From Tritrichomonas foetus (lineage: Eukaryota > Parabasalia > Tritrichomonadida > Tritrichomonadidae): 64,000 nucleotides of DNA. The stretch's first letter is position 1; each line of letters begins with the position of its first letter. The notes beneath the pieces were generated by a model that worked only from the letters and a program-made list of their open reading frames with translations, was not told the origin of the DNA and made no database searches. Shown one piece after another: positions 31,287 to 41,008 of the stretch. Both the position numbers and the translations under genes were made by a program. The stretch lies in NCBI GenBank assembly GCA_001839685.1, contig MLAK01000068.1, forward strand, positions 4,215-68,214, written 5' to 3'.

Positions 31287-31886
31287 TCACTCATTGTTAT
31301 ATGAATCATCACTTTTTCTAATCAAGCTTTGATAAGATTTGAATAATTCGTCAATTTTTTGTAGGTCTAATTCTGTTTCATGAGAAGAAATTCGTGCTTT
31401 TGTTTCTTCCGGCTGTTGATATCTTGTTTTCATTTGGTTGTCGGTTATAATTTGTGGAAATTCAATTTCATTTGCATCAATATATGATTGATAATCCTTT
31501 CCCATTAATTCCTTCAATCTTGAGGTTACATTTCGATATGCATGGTAATAACCTCTAACAAGCCGTTCAAAAAGTACTTTTTTGGCGTCTTCGCATTCAT
31601 TTTTCAATCTTTCATTTTCTTTTTCGCATTGCCGTTCGACGACTTCCATTCTCAAATTTTTCCGCGCGATTTGTTTTTGTCTCCTTTTTTCGAAAATTTG
31701 CTGGAGAAGATTATTTGCCTCGATTTGATATTCATTTTCGTTCGTTTTTAATTGTCGCCATTCATTTTCGAGCTGGACGAGACATTCTTGATACGCGATG
31801 TATTCTGCTTCGATTTCTGGTGAGAGTTCATCTGGGATTGGGATATCTGCGACGCTGGGAAATTCATATTCATCACTTTCGTTCAT
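31287..31886 (-). CDS. coiled-coil protein, possibly Sds3/BRMS1-like
   Basis: This encodes 199 residues. An acidic, Pro-containing N-terminus (MNESDEYEFPSVADIPIPDE) is followed by a charged coiled coil from about 28 to 120 (QLENEWRQLKTNENEYQIEA, then ENERLKNECEDAKKVLFERL). A second part contains YHAYRNVTSRLKELMGKDY and a short tail. The order of an E/K/R-rich coiled coil ending in a 'KExLxxxL' helix recalls the Sds3-like family of histone-deacetylase complex subunits, but I see no firm diagnostic motif. The start follows an initiator-like TTTCATCATTATC by four bases. The neighbour upstream starts on the opposite strand about 195 bases away, so the two share one divergent promoter region. Confidence 0.55.
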   Translation of the reverse strand: MNESDEYEFPSVADIPIPDELSPEIEAEYIAYQECLVQLENEWRQLKTNENEYQIEANNLLQQIFEKRRQKQIARKNLRMEVVERQCEKENERLKNECEDAKKVLFERLVRGYYHAYRNVTSRLKELMGKDYQSYIDANEIEFPQIITDNQMKTRYQQPEETKARISSHETELDLQKIDELFKSYQSLIRKSDDSYNNE

Positions 31887-31890
31887 TTGT

Positions 31891-31903
31891 GATAATGATG
31901 AAA
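31891..31903 (-). promoter_or_regulatory. initiator-like motif before the coiled-coil gene
   Basis: On the minus strand the bases read TTTCATCATTATC, ending four bases before the ATG at 31886. It shares the TTCATCATT core with the CSN2 and 30909 genes. Confidence 0.55.
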
Positions 31904-32070
31904 TCCTTTGACCTTAATAAGGTAAATATGATTTTTCATTGGTGAATATAAGAGACCATATTTAAGTAGAAATCTTCAGAGTTTTTTCATGTTATACTTG
32001 GTCAAATACATTTAATTTATTACCATTTATACTCTGAAAATTTGAATGACAAAAGGATTTCAATAGTCGA

Positions 32071-32081
32071 CCTCATTGAAA
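32071..32081 (+). promoter_or_regulatory. initiator-like motif before the spastizin-like gene
   Basis: CCTCATTGAAA lies immediately before ATG 32082. The TCATTG core fits TCAYT. It is a single short match. Confidence 0.4.
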
Positions 32082-35000
32082 ATGAATGAAATAGATGAGG
32101 AGAAATATCCTCCTCAAATCTATGTAAATCTCACAGAGCCTGAAAGAGAACTTCATTCTATTCGGCATTTATGCTTTGTCAAACCATTGAATGCACTTGT
32201 TTTACTGAACAGTGTTCATCGACAAGCTGCAATTTCTATCCTTTCCTCATTGAAAAAATCCCTTCCACCATTTCAAATTTTAGGTATTCATAATTTTTGT
32301 AGTGCAGCCAAATTTCATTGGATGTGTCATATAATTTCTTTATTTATGAATTTTGATTCTGAAATTGATGTTATGCCATTATATATTAATGAATTAAAAG
32401 AAGTCAATTTCAACTTCACACCACAGCTCTTAAAAATGTTACAAAATTCTTCAATTTTATCTTCTTCTTCAATTTCTTCATATTCCAAGTCTTCATCAAA
32501 TCAAGAATTAATTTTTGCATCAAATTCTAATTCTAAATCTAAATCTAACTCGATTGGATCATCATCAACATCAATGCTTTCAATTTCACCACCATCAAAT
32601 TCTTTGACAACAAAAGATTTTGAAGCGATTGTTTTTCTTCAAATTAATTTTTCAAGACTTTTTCTTTGTTTTTCTAAAATTTTCGATTCAATTCTTGAAC
32701 AAATTGATATAAATAAAGTTTATTCTGTATATAGGTATAATTTATTGTCTTTTATGAACCTAGACAAACTTGATACTTCTCTTGTCAAATTTTCGAATTA
32801 TGAAGATATTGGAACAATTATCCAATTTACACTTGTCAAATCATCAAATTTCTTAAAAATGTTACAAAATCACTTTTTTACAGAAAATTTTTTCCCTGAT
32901 CGAACTTTTTTCGGTAATAATTCGATTTTAGCTTCTTTGTTTAATTCTTCGCTCGCCAAAAAAGTTCATTTTATTGATATTCAATCAAAATTAGCCTTTT
33001 CCTTTTTCCAAGAAAATGAGAATAAACAAGCAATTGAAGCTTTTTCACTTTTCCCACAAATGCAAAGCTGGATTGTTGCTGAAGTTTTTCAATCCAAATC
33101 TAAAAATCAAAACAATTATCAATTTTTACAAGAAACTTTACCTTTATTGCAAAATTTTAAAGCAAACATCTGTACAGATTTTTTAAACCGTTGCAAAAAT
33201 GATTTTGATTTAGCAATTCGTATAAACCAAGCAACAGGTGAAATTGTTGACTTTGAATCCAAATCCTTACCGTTATTTTTCATTCATTTTTTAGATAAGC
33301 CTGATGAAATGTTTGAAATTATTGAAGAAATTTCCAAAAAAGAACTTTTTATATTTTCTGATGAAAATAGATTAAAGGACTGTGATTTTTTGAGTTACTT
33401 TTTTGCTTTGATTAATGAAATAAATTGCTTTACACATGAAAGTGACCTGGAAAACTATTTAAACCATTTTCGAAGATTTCTTTATTTAATTAATAACAAA
33501 GAAAATATTGTCAATGATTTATTTTCCCTCATATTTCTATCTGTTAATGATAATTTCATATGTAAATCAAATATAGCGGAAAAAATTCTGATTGAACTTT
33601 CGAATTTTATTCATTCTGAATCTTTGGTGGCAATTTATCAATTATCTATCAAGAAAGTTCAACTTTCGAATCTTTTGTATAAAGATTTTAATTTGCTACA
33701 TGTTTTAAAGCCATATTATATAATGTTTAACGATTCGTTATTTTTGCATGAATGGGATGTTGCAAAACAAATTGCACAGATAGAACCCAAATTTAAACCA
33801 TTTTTGACAATTTTTAGAAGTGTGATTGAGTTTTCAGAAAATGAATCAATCTTTCATGATAGAGCAACTACTGGATATTTGGAAAACCTAATTATTTCAT
33901 CTGAAATTGGTCTTTCCTATAAAAATCAAAGTAATTTCGTAGAAAAGTCACTGGAACTATTGAAAAATAACAATAATTCTTTTAATGAATTACTTAAAGA
34001 AGTGTTAATGAAGCGGAGGACTGATAAAAATGCCAATACTGATCCACTGTCACTTAAAATCGAGCCAATTACGATAAACATTCAAAATATTTGTTCAAAA
34101 CTTTCCGATTTAGATTTGTCTGAATGGATTCCTTCAGAATTAGATTCGAATTTTTCAAGACATTCTTTGTTTTCAGGTTTTTATTCCTATCTTGATGAAT
34201 TTATTCCTATTATTTTGCATTCTAAAATTTCTGGTACAATTTCCAGCATTTTATCAAAGCCACCACAAAACATGCTATTTGAATTATTCAACCAAAAGAA
34301 ATTTAAAGAGGCTGAAAAAGTTGCAGCATCCATGAAACTTGATATTATTGAAGCCCTTATTATTTTCTCATATAATCATCATGATTTAAACCTTCCAATG
34401 ATTGGTGAGTATCCAATTGTCACAACTGCAAATTCTTTATTTTCTGGAAACAAGATTCCTCAAGAACTCAGCAGCAGCAGTTCATTTTTACAAAAACTTA
34501 ATAATGTAGTTGAAAAAAATTATTATCATCGTTTCACAATACCTTATCAAACCTTATGTGAAAAAACTATCAATAATAGCTTTGATTCTTCTATTGATGA
34601 AAAAATGATTAGTGATGTGTCAGACCTTGATTTTTTCGAGAATAGATCTGAAGTATTTTTCCAAAAGTTGTTAATTAAACTGATTGAATCAAATCCAATG
34701 GATATTGAAAAGGTTGCTGATGTAAGTTTTAAAGTCTCTCATCAATTTTTCGAAGATGCGATTATGAAACGAATTGTGAATCTCGATTTCAACGCGGTAA
34801 AACAATTAATTAACATTTCTAATTGTTCTGGAACACTTGAAGAGTCAATAAATATTTTATATAAAGTTGAAAGAGCTCATCAGCCGCTTTTTCCTTTAGA
34901 TAATTCATTTAAATTTTTACTATCAACAGGAACTTTTTCTTTAGCAAAACAACTTTGTGCCAATTTTAGATACCAAATGAAAACATCAAAAATAATTCGT

Positions 35001-37235
35001 GAAGTTGCACTGTCACTTTTATATAAAGAAAAATCCGTTATACATGTTTTAAATGTTTGTCCACAACTGAAAAATGAAATTATTGAATCACTTCCTTCAC
35101 GTTATAAAGAAAAAGTGCAAACTGATTCAGTTGAATTCTTTGATACAATTCCTAAAAGCTGGAGAACGTTTAAAGAACCAAAAGCAACATTCATAAGGAA
35201 TTTAAATAATGAAGAAGAAGCTTTTTACATTTTTCAAAAGTTTCCTTTTATAAATATTGATAAAGAATTATTATCACTTTTTCAACCTCAAAGCAAATGT
35301 TCAATTTTAGAGACTGTTCAATTTACGAATATAAGCCTCAATAAATTAATAAAATTCTTTAGAAATCCAATAGAACCTTGTCATTTGGTTTGTAAACAAT
35401 TGATAGGCTTTATTTCACAAGTGAATGTGAATTGCTCAAGTGATGAAGAATTTGTTTCGTCATATATTCATAAAATTTATATTTCACTGAATGATATGAA
35501 ACAAATTCCTTGTTTGCATGATGAAATAATTGAAGGGAAACCCATAAGAAACCGTCAGCATAATCATTTATTGGACCTTTTACCAAAAATTTGTTCATAT
35601 GCACACGTTTTGAGCGAATTCGTATTAAGTGGAGTGAATTCGAGATTCGGTTTTCCTTATTCTTTTAATAATTTTGATTCTAACGAAACTGCAACTAATT
35701 TGGCTTTAGCTTGTTATAAATTTGATTTGCCTTTAATTGCTTCACATTTTATTGAATCATGGAACCTTAATCTATCACCTGACTATTATTCACTTATTCT
35801 TTTTAGAATTGGAAGGTTTGATGAAGGAATGAATTTTTGTGAAGATCGAAGAAATAAGAAATCAATGAATACAATGAATATTGTCTCCAACTTTGTTGAT
35901 GTTTGTTCTTATCCACAATTATTTAATCAAGATGAGCTGAATTCTCTAATTGAAAAAATAAATACTTTTTGTTTTGCAAATCATAATAATGATAGTAAAA
36001 TTGATATTAAAGATGATATAGTAATTAAAGCAGATAGTGAACACGATTTTTATGTGAATTCACTTGATAGATCAATTCATCAATTAATTGATCAAATTGA
36101 TATAGATAATATTATTAAAAAGAAAGATCAGATGTTATCGCTAAATATTAATATCTCTGAATCAAGTTTAAGAACTGCTTCACGTTACATGAAAAATAAA
36201 GCACCCCTTTTCATGAGAGTGAAAAAACTTGTTGCTAATGGAAATTTTGACAAAGCACTAAAACTCGTCATGAATAATCAAAGTGATGTTCAAGATAAAT
36301 GGAACATGTTTCTCGAAGCTGTTTTTGTTGTTTCTATTTCTTACTCATATTTAGCTAAAATGAAAGTAAAAATAAATGAATTTGATCCAAAATTGAGCTT
36401 TTTTGGGTCTTTTTTAGAACGACTACTTCGATTTGCGATTGATAATTCAATGCCATATTTGAAGTACGAACTTGAAATGTTTCTTGGTCGAACTGACTCT
36501 GCTGTAGTAACTTTAATATCACTTTATACAGAATTTCACTTGTTATCTGATTTAGAAAACGCACTTCGTGCGGTAACTAAAGACATAATGACTCGTAAAA
36601 ATCATACAAAAACAGCACCTAATGTAGTTTCTCTTGATATTATTGAAAGTTATGCCAAAATTATTCCTTTACAACTTCAATTTGATAAATTTGTACAAAA
36701 AGAAAATATTGTTGATACAGCCAAATTATCTCTATTTAATGGAAGAAGACAAGCCGAATCAATGGTTGTTTTTCTTTTTAGGCAAAGTAATTTTTCTTTA
36801 GCTTTGAAAATAATTTTAACTTGTAATTTAAATTATAATGAGCTTTCTGATACATTTTGTGATGTTTTATCAAATGAATGCACTTTGTCTATGTTAAAAC
36901 TTGTTCGTGGACTCGAAGATGCTGCACCAGATGATGTTTTCATGTTTATGATAAACAGAATCCTGATTCGCCTATTTTTCGTTTTGGAAGCGAAAGAATA
37001 TGTGATTATTATTATTGAACAAGCTCTCAAAAATGAAGAGTTTAAAACAAAACTGTTTATCCAATTTGGTGAATATGAAAAGGCGTTTGAAAATGCCAAG
37101 AAATGGAAATTGCATGATTTAATGCCATTGATTGCGCATGAATCCATAATGAAAAATGCATCATCCCAGCTTTCTGATACAGTGCGAAATTATCTCACTA
37201 AACTCTTGAGATCTACTTCTCAAGAATTTAGATAG
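32082..37235 (+). CDS. giant alpha-solenoid protein with spastizin (ZFYVE26)-like C-terminus
   Basis: This encodes 1717 residues from ATG 32082; six more bases upstream are open only via TTG. It is almost wholly helical, with a Ser-rich low-complexity insert near residues 125-165. The last 200 residues are the best-ordered part: LFNGRRQAESMVVFLFRQ, then SLALKIILTCNLNYNELSD, then AKEYVIIIIEQALKNEEFK and YEKAFENAKKWKLHDLMPL. The order and spacing of these blocks resemble the C-terminus of spastizin (ZFYVE26), which also begins with an 'LFGD...' helix and ends with a helix pair before a basic tail. No FYVE zinc finger is present. Spastizin acts with spatacsin and the AP-5 adaptor on late endosomes and lysosomes; a similar role here is inference. 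Other solenoid coat proteins are the alternative. Confidence 0.55.
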   Translation: MNEIDEEKYPPQIYVNLTEPERELHSIRHLCFVKPLNALVLLNSVHRQAAISILSSLKKSLPPFQILGIHNFCSAAKFHWMCHIISLFMNFDSEIDVMPLYINELKEVNFNFTPQLLKMLQNSSILSSSSISSYSKSSSNQELIFASNSNSKSKSNSIGSSSTSMLSISPPSNSLTTKDFEAIVFLQINFSRLFLCFSKIFDSILEQIDINKVYSVYRYNLLSFMNLDKLDTSLVKFSNYEDIGTIIQFTLVKSSNFLKMLQNHFFTENFFPDRTFFGNNSILASLFNSSLAKKVHFIDIQSKLAFSFFQENENKQAIEAFSLFPQMQSWIVAEVFQSKSKNQNNYQFLQETLPLLQNFKANICTDFLNRCKNDFDLAIRINQATGEIVDFESKSLPLFFIHFLDKPDEMFEIIEEISKKELFIFSDENRLKDCDFLSYFFALINEINCFTHESDLENYLNHFRRFLYLINNKENIVNDLFSLIFLSVNDNFICKSNIAEKILIELSNFIHSESLVAIYQLSIKKVQLSNLLYKDFNLLHVLKPYYIMFNDSLFLHEWDVAKQIAQIEPKFKPFLTIFRSVIEFSENESIFHDRATTGYLENLIISSEIGLSYKNQSNFVEKSLELLKNNNNSFNELLKEVLMKRRTDKNANTDPLSLKIEPITINIQNICSKLSDLDLSEWIPSELDSNFSRHSLFSGFYSYLDEFIPIILHSKISGTISSILSKPPQNMLFELFNQKKFKEAEKVAASMKLDIIEALIIFSYNHHDLNLPMIGEYPIVTTANSLFSGNKIPQELSSSSSFLQKLNNVVEKNYYHRFTIPYQTLCEKTINNSFDSSIDEKMISDVSDLDFFENRSEVFFQKLLIKLIESNPMDIEKVADVSFKVSHQFFEDAIMKRIVNLDFNAVKQLINISNCSGTLEESINILYKVERAHQPLFPLDNSFKFLLSTGTFSLAKQLCANFRYQMKTSKIIREVALSLLYKEKSVIHVLNVCPQLKNEIIESLPSRYKEKVQTDSVEFFDTIPKSWRTFKEPKATFIRNLNNEEEAFYIFQKFPFINIDKELLSLFQPQSKCSILETVQFTNISLNKLIKFFRNPIEPCHLVCKQLIGFISQVNVNCSSDEEFVSSYIHKIYISLNDMKQIPCLHDEIIEGKPIRNRQHNHLLDLLPKICSYAHVLSEFVLSGVNSRFGFPYSFNNFDSNETATNLALACYKFDLPLIASHFIESWNLNLSPDYYSLILFRIGRFDEGMNFCEDRRNKKSMNTMNIVSNFVDVCSYPQLFNQDELNSLIEKINTFCFANHNNDSKIDIKDDIVIKADSEHDFYVNSLDRSIHQLIDQIDIDNIIKKKDQMLSLNINISESSLRTASRYMKNKAPLFMRVKKLVANGNFDKALKLVMNNQSDVQDKWNMFLEAVFVVSISYSYLAKMKVKINEFDPKLSFFGSFLERLLRFAIDNSMPYLKYELEMFLGRTDSAVVTLISLYTEFHLLSDLENALRAVTKDIMTRKNHTKTAPNVVSLDIIESYAKIIPLQLQFDKFVQKENIVDTAKLSLFNGRRQAESMVVFLFRQSNFSLALKIILTCNLNYNELSDTFCDVLSNECTLSMLKLVRGLEDAAPDDVFMFMINRILIRLFFVLEAKEYVIIIIEQALKNEEFKTKLFIQFGEYEKAFENAKKWKLHDLMPLIAHESIMKNASSQLSDTVRNYLTKLLRSTSQEFR

Positions 37236-37518
37236 TAAATGTTTGAATTAATCCCAAAATTATTTTCTTTATTTTTTATTCCCTTTTTTCGATCAATTAA
37301 AACAATTGACCATAAGCAATTTCGATAATTCATTATTGTGAAACACTTTTTTGTATCCATCAGCTCATGAAAATATTGTTAATGAAATAAAATCTGGCCA
37401 TGACTAAATTTTTGATAATGAACCTATGCTTTTGAGAGAAAGGTGGAATAGTTCACAAAAATAGATGGTTAAAGCTAATGAAAAAACAGATCTTTTTAAA
37501 AACAAAGAGTTTTATATT

Positions 37519-40065
37519 TTATTTCTTTTCATTAACAATTTCAGCTTTCTGGTTTTCAATTTCCTGTGCTCTTTTATTCTTTTCCAAGAAAGAGTCCAAT
37601 TCTTTGTAGAATTTTTCAATGATTGCAACAACTATTTTCTTTTTTTCGGTAATTTCTTTTTCCATTGCATCGATGTCAACTCGAAGTTTCTTGATTTCAT
37701 TGTCGTTGGTGCCTATTTTCTTTCTTTCTTCATTCAATTCTTTTTCGTACTGGTCTCTTTTTGAAAACATCAAGGTTCTTTCATCGCGGAGTTCTTTCAA
37801 TTCTTCACGTGCTTTTCTTTTGCTTTCGGTCACTTCCTCCTGTAATTCTTCATTTTTATCCATGTCTGCATATTTTCTTTCGTTTTCTCGCGTCATCTTA
37901 TTTATTGTTGCTAATCTTTTCTTTAATTCAACTCGAGTGGTTGTATCAACTTCAGTTTTATTTTTTAATGACTCAATTGCCCGCTCTCTTGCGATAATCG
38001 AAGGAACACCAAACTCTCGTTCCATTTTACTATGTTCGCTTTTGAGGTTATCTAATTTGAATGATAAACTCGAAATTTCATGATTTTTGTCATCGATTTT
38101 ACCGCAAAGAGTTTTTATTGCGATATTGGCATTACGGTGGTTAACTTCAAGTTCTTCAATCAATTTTTGCTTATGGAAGTCTTCTTTTTGTAAATTGTTA
38201 TATTTTTCTTTGGAGGCTTTATGTGTTTCAATCAAGGTCTTAATTGATGACTCGTAAAAGTTAACACGTTGATCTAATTCTGTTTTCGATGGATGTTTAA
38301 GTTGTCCAAGAGCAATAAACTCTGCATCTAATTGGCGGAATTTTTCTAAGCGATCACCATCAGAAAGCGAGGCTGGCTGAAGAGTGCGTTTTACAGGTGT
38401 TGGTAAAGGTGGTTCAATCTTTCCCTCTTTGAAATGGCTAACACGAGGATCACTGCTTTCAAATCTCGGTGGCGGTGAAGGATCTCTGCGCCATTCAAAT
38501 TTTGAATTTCCACCACGCTTTGAACCTCGCCCACCTCTTTGCGAATTCCCACCACGCCCACTACGGCTATGATTGGTTTCATCTCGATTGTTGTATTGAT
38601 TTTGTTGGGAACCTTTCTGATAATGAGTGGAATTATGATTTGAATTATTTTTTGGTTTATAAACAAATGCATCATTGGTTGATGTGCTGTTTGGTCTGTT
38701 ATTGTGTAGCTGACTTGTATTATTATTTCGATGATTATTATTGTTGTTGTTGGAAGAATTATTATTATTTGACTTGAATTTGTTGGTATTATTATTGTGG
38801 CTTTGAGATTGTGATGAATTGTGATTAGATGGTGCATAGACGAAATTGTCGTTGTTGTGTCTTTTAGAGTCATTTGAATATTGCTGTTGTGATTGTGATT
38901 TATTTGATGTATTATTTGGTGTGTAAGAAAACTTATCGTTATTTTGAGATTGATTTTTTGGTTTGTCAAAAGGTTTTTGTGTATTTGGCTTTTGTGTTTC
39001 TGTTTTAGAATTCTGGTTCACGACAGGTGAAGGAGAAATAGTCTTTGTTGGTGGTTGTTGTGCCGTTGGTGGAGTTTTTGGTTCGGGTTTAGATTCTGTA
39101 ATTTTTTCTTGAGGTTGGTGATTTGATTCATTCCTTGCTTCATTTTGGCTAGGTGTCGCTGTACCTGGAGTAAACCATTGTTTTGGATGTTTTACTAAAT
39201 TATTTGATTTTTGTTCTGGAGTTTCAACCTTTGGCTCTGGGATAATTTGATTGTTTTCTGGGTGTTGATTGTTATCTTCTTGATTCTGTGGTTTTTCGAT
39301 TTTTTGTGGAATTACTGTTTCGTTTTGTTGTGTATTTAATTTTTCAATCTTAGATTGTTGTGGTTTGCTTTCAATTTGTTCAGCTTTTATTTCTGTCTTT
39401 TGTGATTTCTGTTGTTTATCATTTTGTTGTGGATTTTGAATGATTTGTTTCAGATTTATTTTTTGGCTATTTTCTGTTTGATTTGAATTTTCTTCATTTT
39501 TATAAATAAATTTATTTGATTCTTTCTCTCTTTTTTGTTTATCGTCATTATTAGGTGGAGCTGATTTGTTTTGAGTGTTTTCGTGTTGAGTTACAATTTT
39601 ATCTGGTGTTATGAGTTTATTTTGTTCCTCTTTTGGTTGGTCATTTGGATTACACGAAACAATAGATTGTGGAACATTTATTTGTATTTGAAATCTTCTC
39701 ACCGGCTGTTGTGATGAATTAATATTATTTTCACTTGAATTTGGCTTATTTAAGTGCTCATCGTCCTTTTGATTTTGTTCTTTTTCTACTGGCTGAGTTT
39801 CAGCATTTTTTGAATTATCATTATATTTCATATTATCTTGATTATGATTCGTATTCTTTGGAGCGTGGTAATTGTTATTATTATTCATTTCGTGAATCTT
39901 TCTATGTCTTCTATTTTTTTGTTGTTCTCGCTTTATCATTCTTTTTTTTAAATCTGCTTCAATAAATTTTTCCTTTTCTTCTTCATTCATTGTGGCAAGC
40001 TGGTCGAGTATCTTTTGAGACACACGCTGAAAATAATTTTCACGCGTGATTGGAGTGTTTGACAT
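37519..40065 (-). CDS. RGG/Q-N-rich protein with long C-terminal coiled coil
   Basis: This encodes 848 residues in three parts. The N-terminus (1-60) is a basic helix (YFQRVSQKILDQLATMNEEE, then KREQQKNRRHRK). Residues 60-500 are low complexity, rich in Q, N, S, K and P, with poly-Asn runs. An RGG box near 515 reads SRSGRGGNSQRGGRGSKRGG, followed by PSPPPRFES. From about 560 to 848 a charged coiled coil runs almost unbroken (LEKFRQLDAEFIALGQLKHP, later ELKELRDERTLMFSKRDQY). The coiled-coil pattern with regular 'KELxDER...KRDxYxxE' blocks recalls Bfr1-type mRNP proteins. RNA binding and granule formation are inference from the RGG and prion-like composition. Long antisense open frames opposite it are composition artefacts. 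Confidence 0.7.
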   Translation of the reverse strand: MSNTPITRENYFQRVSQKILDQLATMNEEEKEKFIEADLKKRMIKREQQKNRRHRKIHEMNNNNNYHAPKNTNHNQDNMKYNDNSKNAETQPVEKEQNQKDDEHLNKPNSSENNINSSQQPVRRFQIQINVPQSIVSCNPNDQPKEEQNKLITPDKIVTQHENTQNKSAPPNNDDKQKREKESNKFIYKNEENSNQTENSQKINLKQIIQNPQQNDKQQKSQKTEIKAEQIESKPQQSKIEKLNTQQNETVIPQKIEKPQNQEDNNQHPENNQIIPEPKVETPEQKSNNLVKHPKQWFTPGTATPSQNEARNESNHQPQEKITESKPEPKTPPTAQQPPTKTISPSPVVNQNSKTETQKPNTQKPFDKPKNQSQNNDKFSYTPNNTSNKSQSQQQYSNDSKRHNNDNFVYAPSNHNSSQSQSHNNNTNKFKSNNNNSSNNNNNNHRNNNTSQLHNNRPNSTSTNDAFVYKPKNNSNHNSTHYQKGSQQNQYNNRDETNHSRSGRGGNSQRGGRGSKRGGNSKFEWRRDPSPPPRFESSDPRVSHFKEGKIEPPLPTPVKRTLQPASLSDGDRLEKFRQLDAEFIALGQLKHPSKTELDQRVNFYESSIKTLIETHKASKEKYNNLQKEDFHKQKLIEELEVNHRNANIAIKTLCGKIDDKNHEISSLSFKLDNLKSEHSKMEREFGVPSIIARERAIESLKNKTEVDTTTRVELKKRLATINKMTRENERKYADMDKNEELQEEVTESKRKAREELKELRDERTLMFSKRDQYEKELNEERKKIGTNDNEIKKLRVDIDAMEKEITEKKKIVVAIIEKFYKELDSFLEKNKRAQEIENQKAEIVNEKK

Positions 40066-40201
40066 TTTGGAGAAATATTTTTCGCGATGAAAAAAAAAAT
40101 TACGTTTGCTAAGCTAACGAAAATGTAACCGTTTTATTGTGAATAAATTCAAATGAATGATCAACATCTTCGCAAAAAGTTTATCCGTCAATAAAGTACT
40201 T

Positions 40202-40321
40202 CTTCTCAAAGGAAAAACTTTTTCAGTATTTTTAGACACCAAATCGGATTTCTTCTCAAATTGAAAACTTTTGCTGTTTCAATACAGTCTACAAATACTG
40301 AAAAAGTTTTCATTTGAGAAG
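40202..40321. repeat. imperfect inverted repeat, 35-36-bp arms
   Basis: The left arm is 40202-40237 (CTTCTCAAAGGAAAAACTTT onward) and the right arm is 40287-40321. The reverse complement of the right arm matches the left at all but a few positions, including the shared CTTTTTCAGTATTT core. A third, partial direct copy (cttctcaaattgaaaacttt) lies in the loop near 40252. It sits in the divergent promoter region between the RGG gene and the chromo-shadow-like gene. It could be a MITE remnant or a regulatory hairpin; no target duplication is obvious. Confidence 0.75.
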
Positions 40322-40505
40322 GAATAGCTTTGATTAGAATGTTTTTGAATGATGATACTTTCAATTTGTATTTATATTATAACAACTTTTTAAGTGTATA
40401 AATGGTTAAGAAATTTCGTGAATTTCTTATATTTATTTTATTCAAAATTTCCCTGCCAGATTACCATTATTTACAAAATTATACCTGCCGCTCGACCATC
40501 TTGTA

Positions 40506-40772
40506 ATGAACAGCAAATCATTTGGTGAAGATCAAATTCAAGGCTTACCAGAGATCAACGAAACAATTATATCTGGTTTAGGAATTGACAATCTCAAAAT
40601 CATCCTCCTCCATAAAAATATGGATAGCCGCGTAACATGCGTTCTTTTCCACATAAATACAGGTGAATATTTTAAGGCAAGTTGGACTCAAGTAACAAGG
40701 TGGTTTAAATCACATTTTGTTGATTTCATGAGAATTTATTATTCCCAAAGTCCAGATGTAAAAACTATGTAA
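40506..40772 (+). CDS. small chromo-shadow-like protein
   Basis: This encodes 88 residues from an ATG. The spacing of hydrophobic positions fits a chromo shadow domain: a KII-type first strand (LKIILLHKN), a longer strand VTCVLFHINTGEYFKASW, and a C-terminal amphipathic helix VTRWFKSHFVDFMRIYYSQ corresponding to the VISFYEERL-type helix of HP1. Chromo shadow domains dimerise and bind PxVxL peptides in heterochromatin proteins. No chromodomain is encoded upstream; the frame begins just before the domain. The protein could be a free shadow domain or the match may be chance, since 88 residues is little evidence. Confidence 0.5.
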   Translation: MNSKSFGEDQIQGLPEINETIISGLGIDNLKIILLHKNMDSRVTCVLFHINTGEYFKASWTQVTRWFKSHFVDFMRIYYSQSPDVKTM

Positions 40773-41008
40773 TTTTATGAGAAGCACTATTTGTATTTTT
40801 GTTTAAATAAACCGTTTATATCGATGTTATTCTTAAATTTCCCCTTATTTCGACTTTTTATTCATTGTAGAGGAACTTTTTAATAGATTATGGTTCCAAT
40901 TTCATTTCATTTCATGTTTCTTGTAAACTAATGAGAAGTGGATTAATAATGAATAATCATAAATGATTAGAAAAAATGATCCAAAACTTTCATTGTATAT
41001 TTTATGCT
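40773..41008. other. convergent intergenic spacer
   Basis: Short AT-rich spacer between two convergent 3' ends. Nothing is seen in it. Confidence 0.6.

Noticed and set aside
37619..39965. Several long open frames on the plus strand opposite the RGG/coiled-coil gene
   Set aside because: They mirror its Q/N/K-rich codons and have Ser/Phe/Leu- or Tyr-rich composition without motifs; shadows of the real gene.
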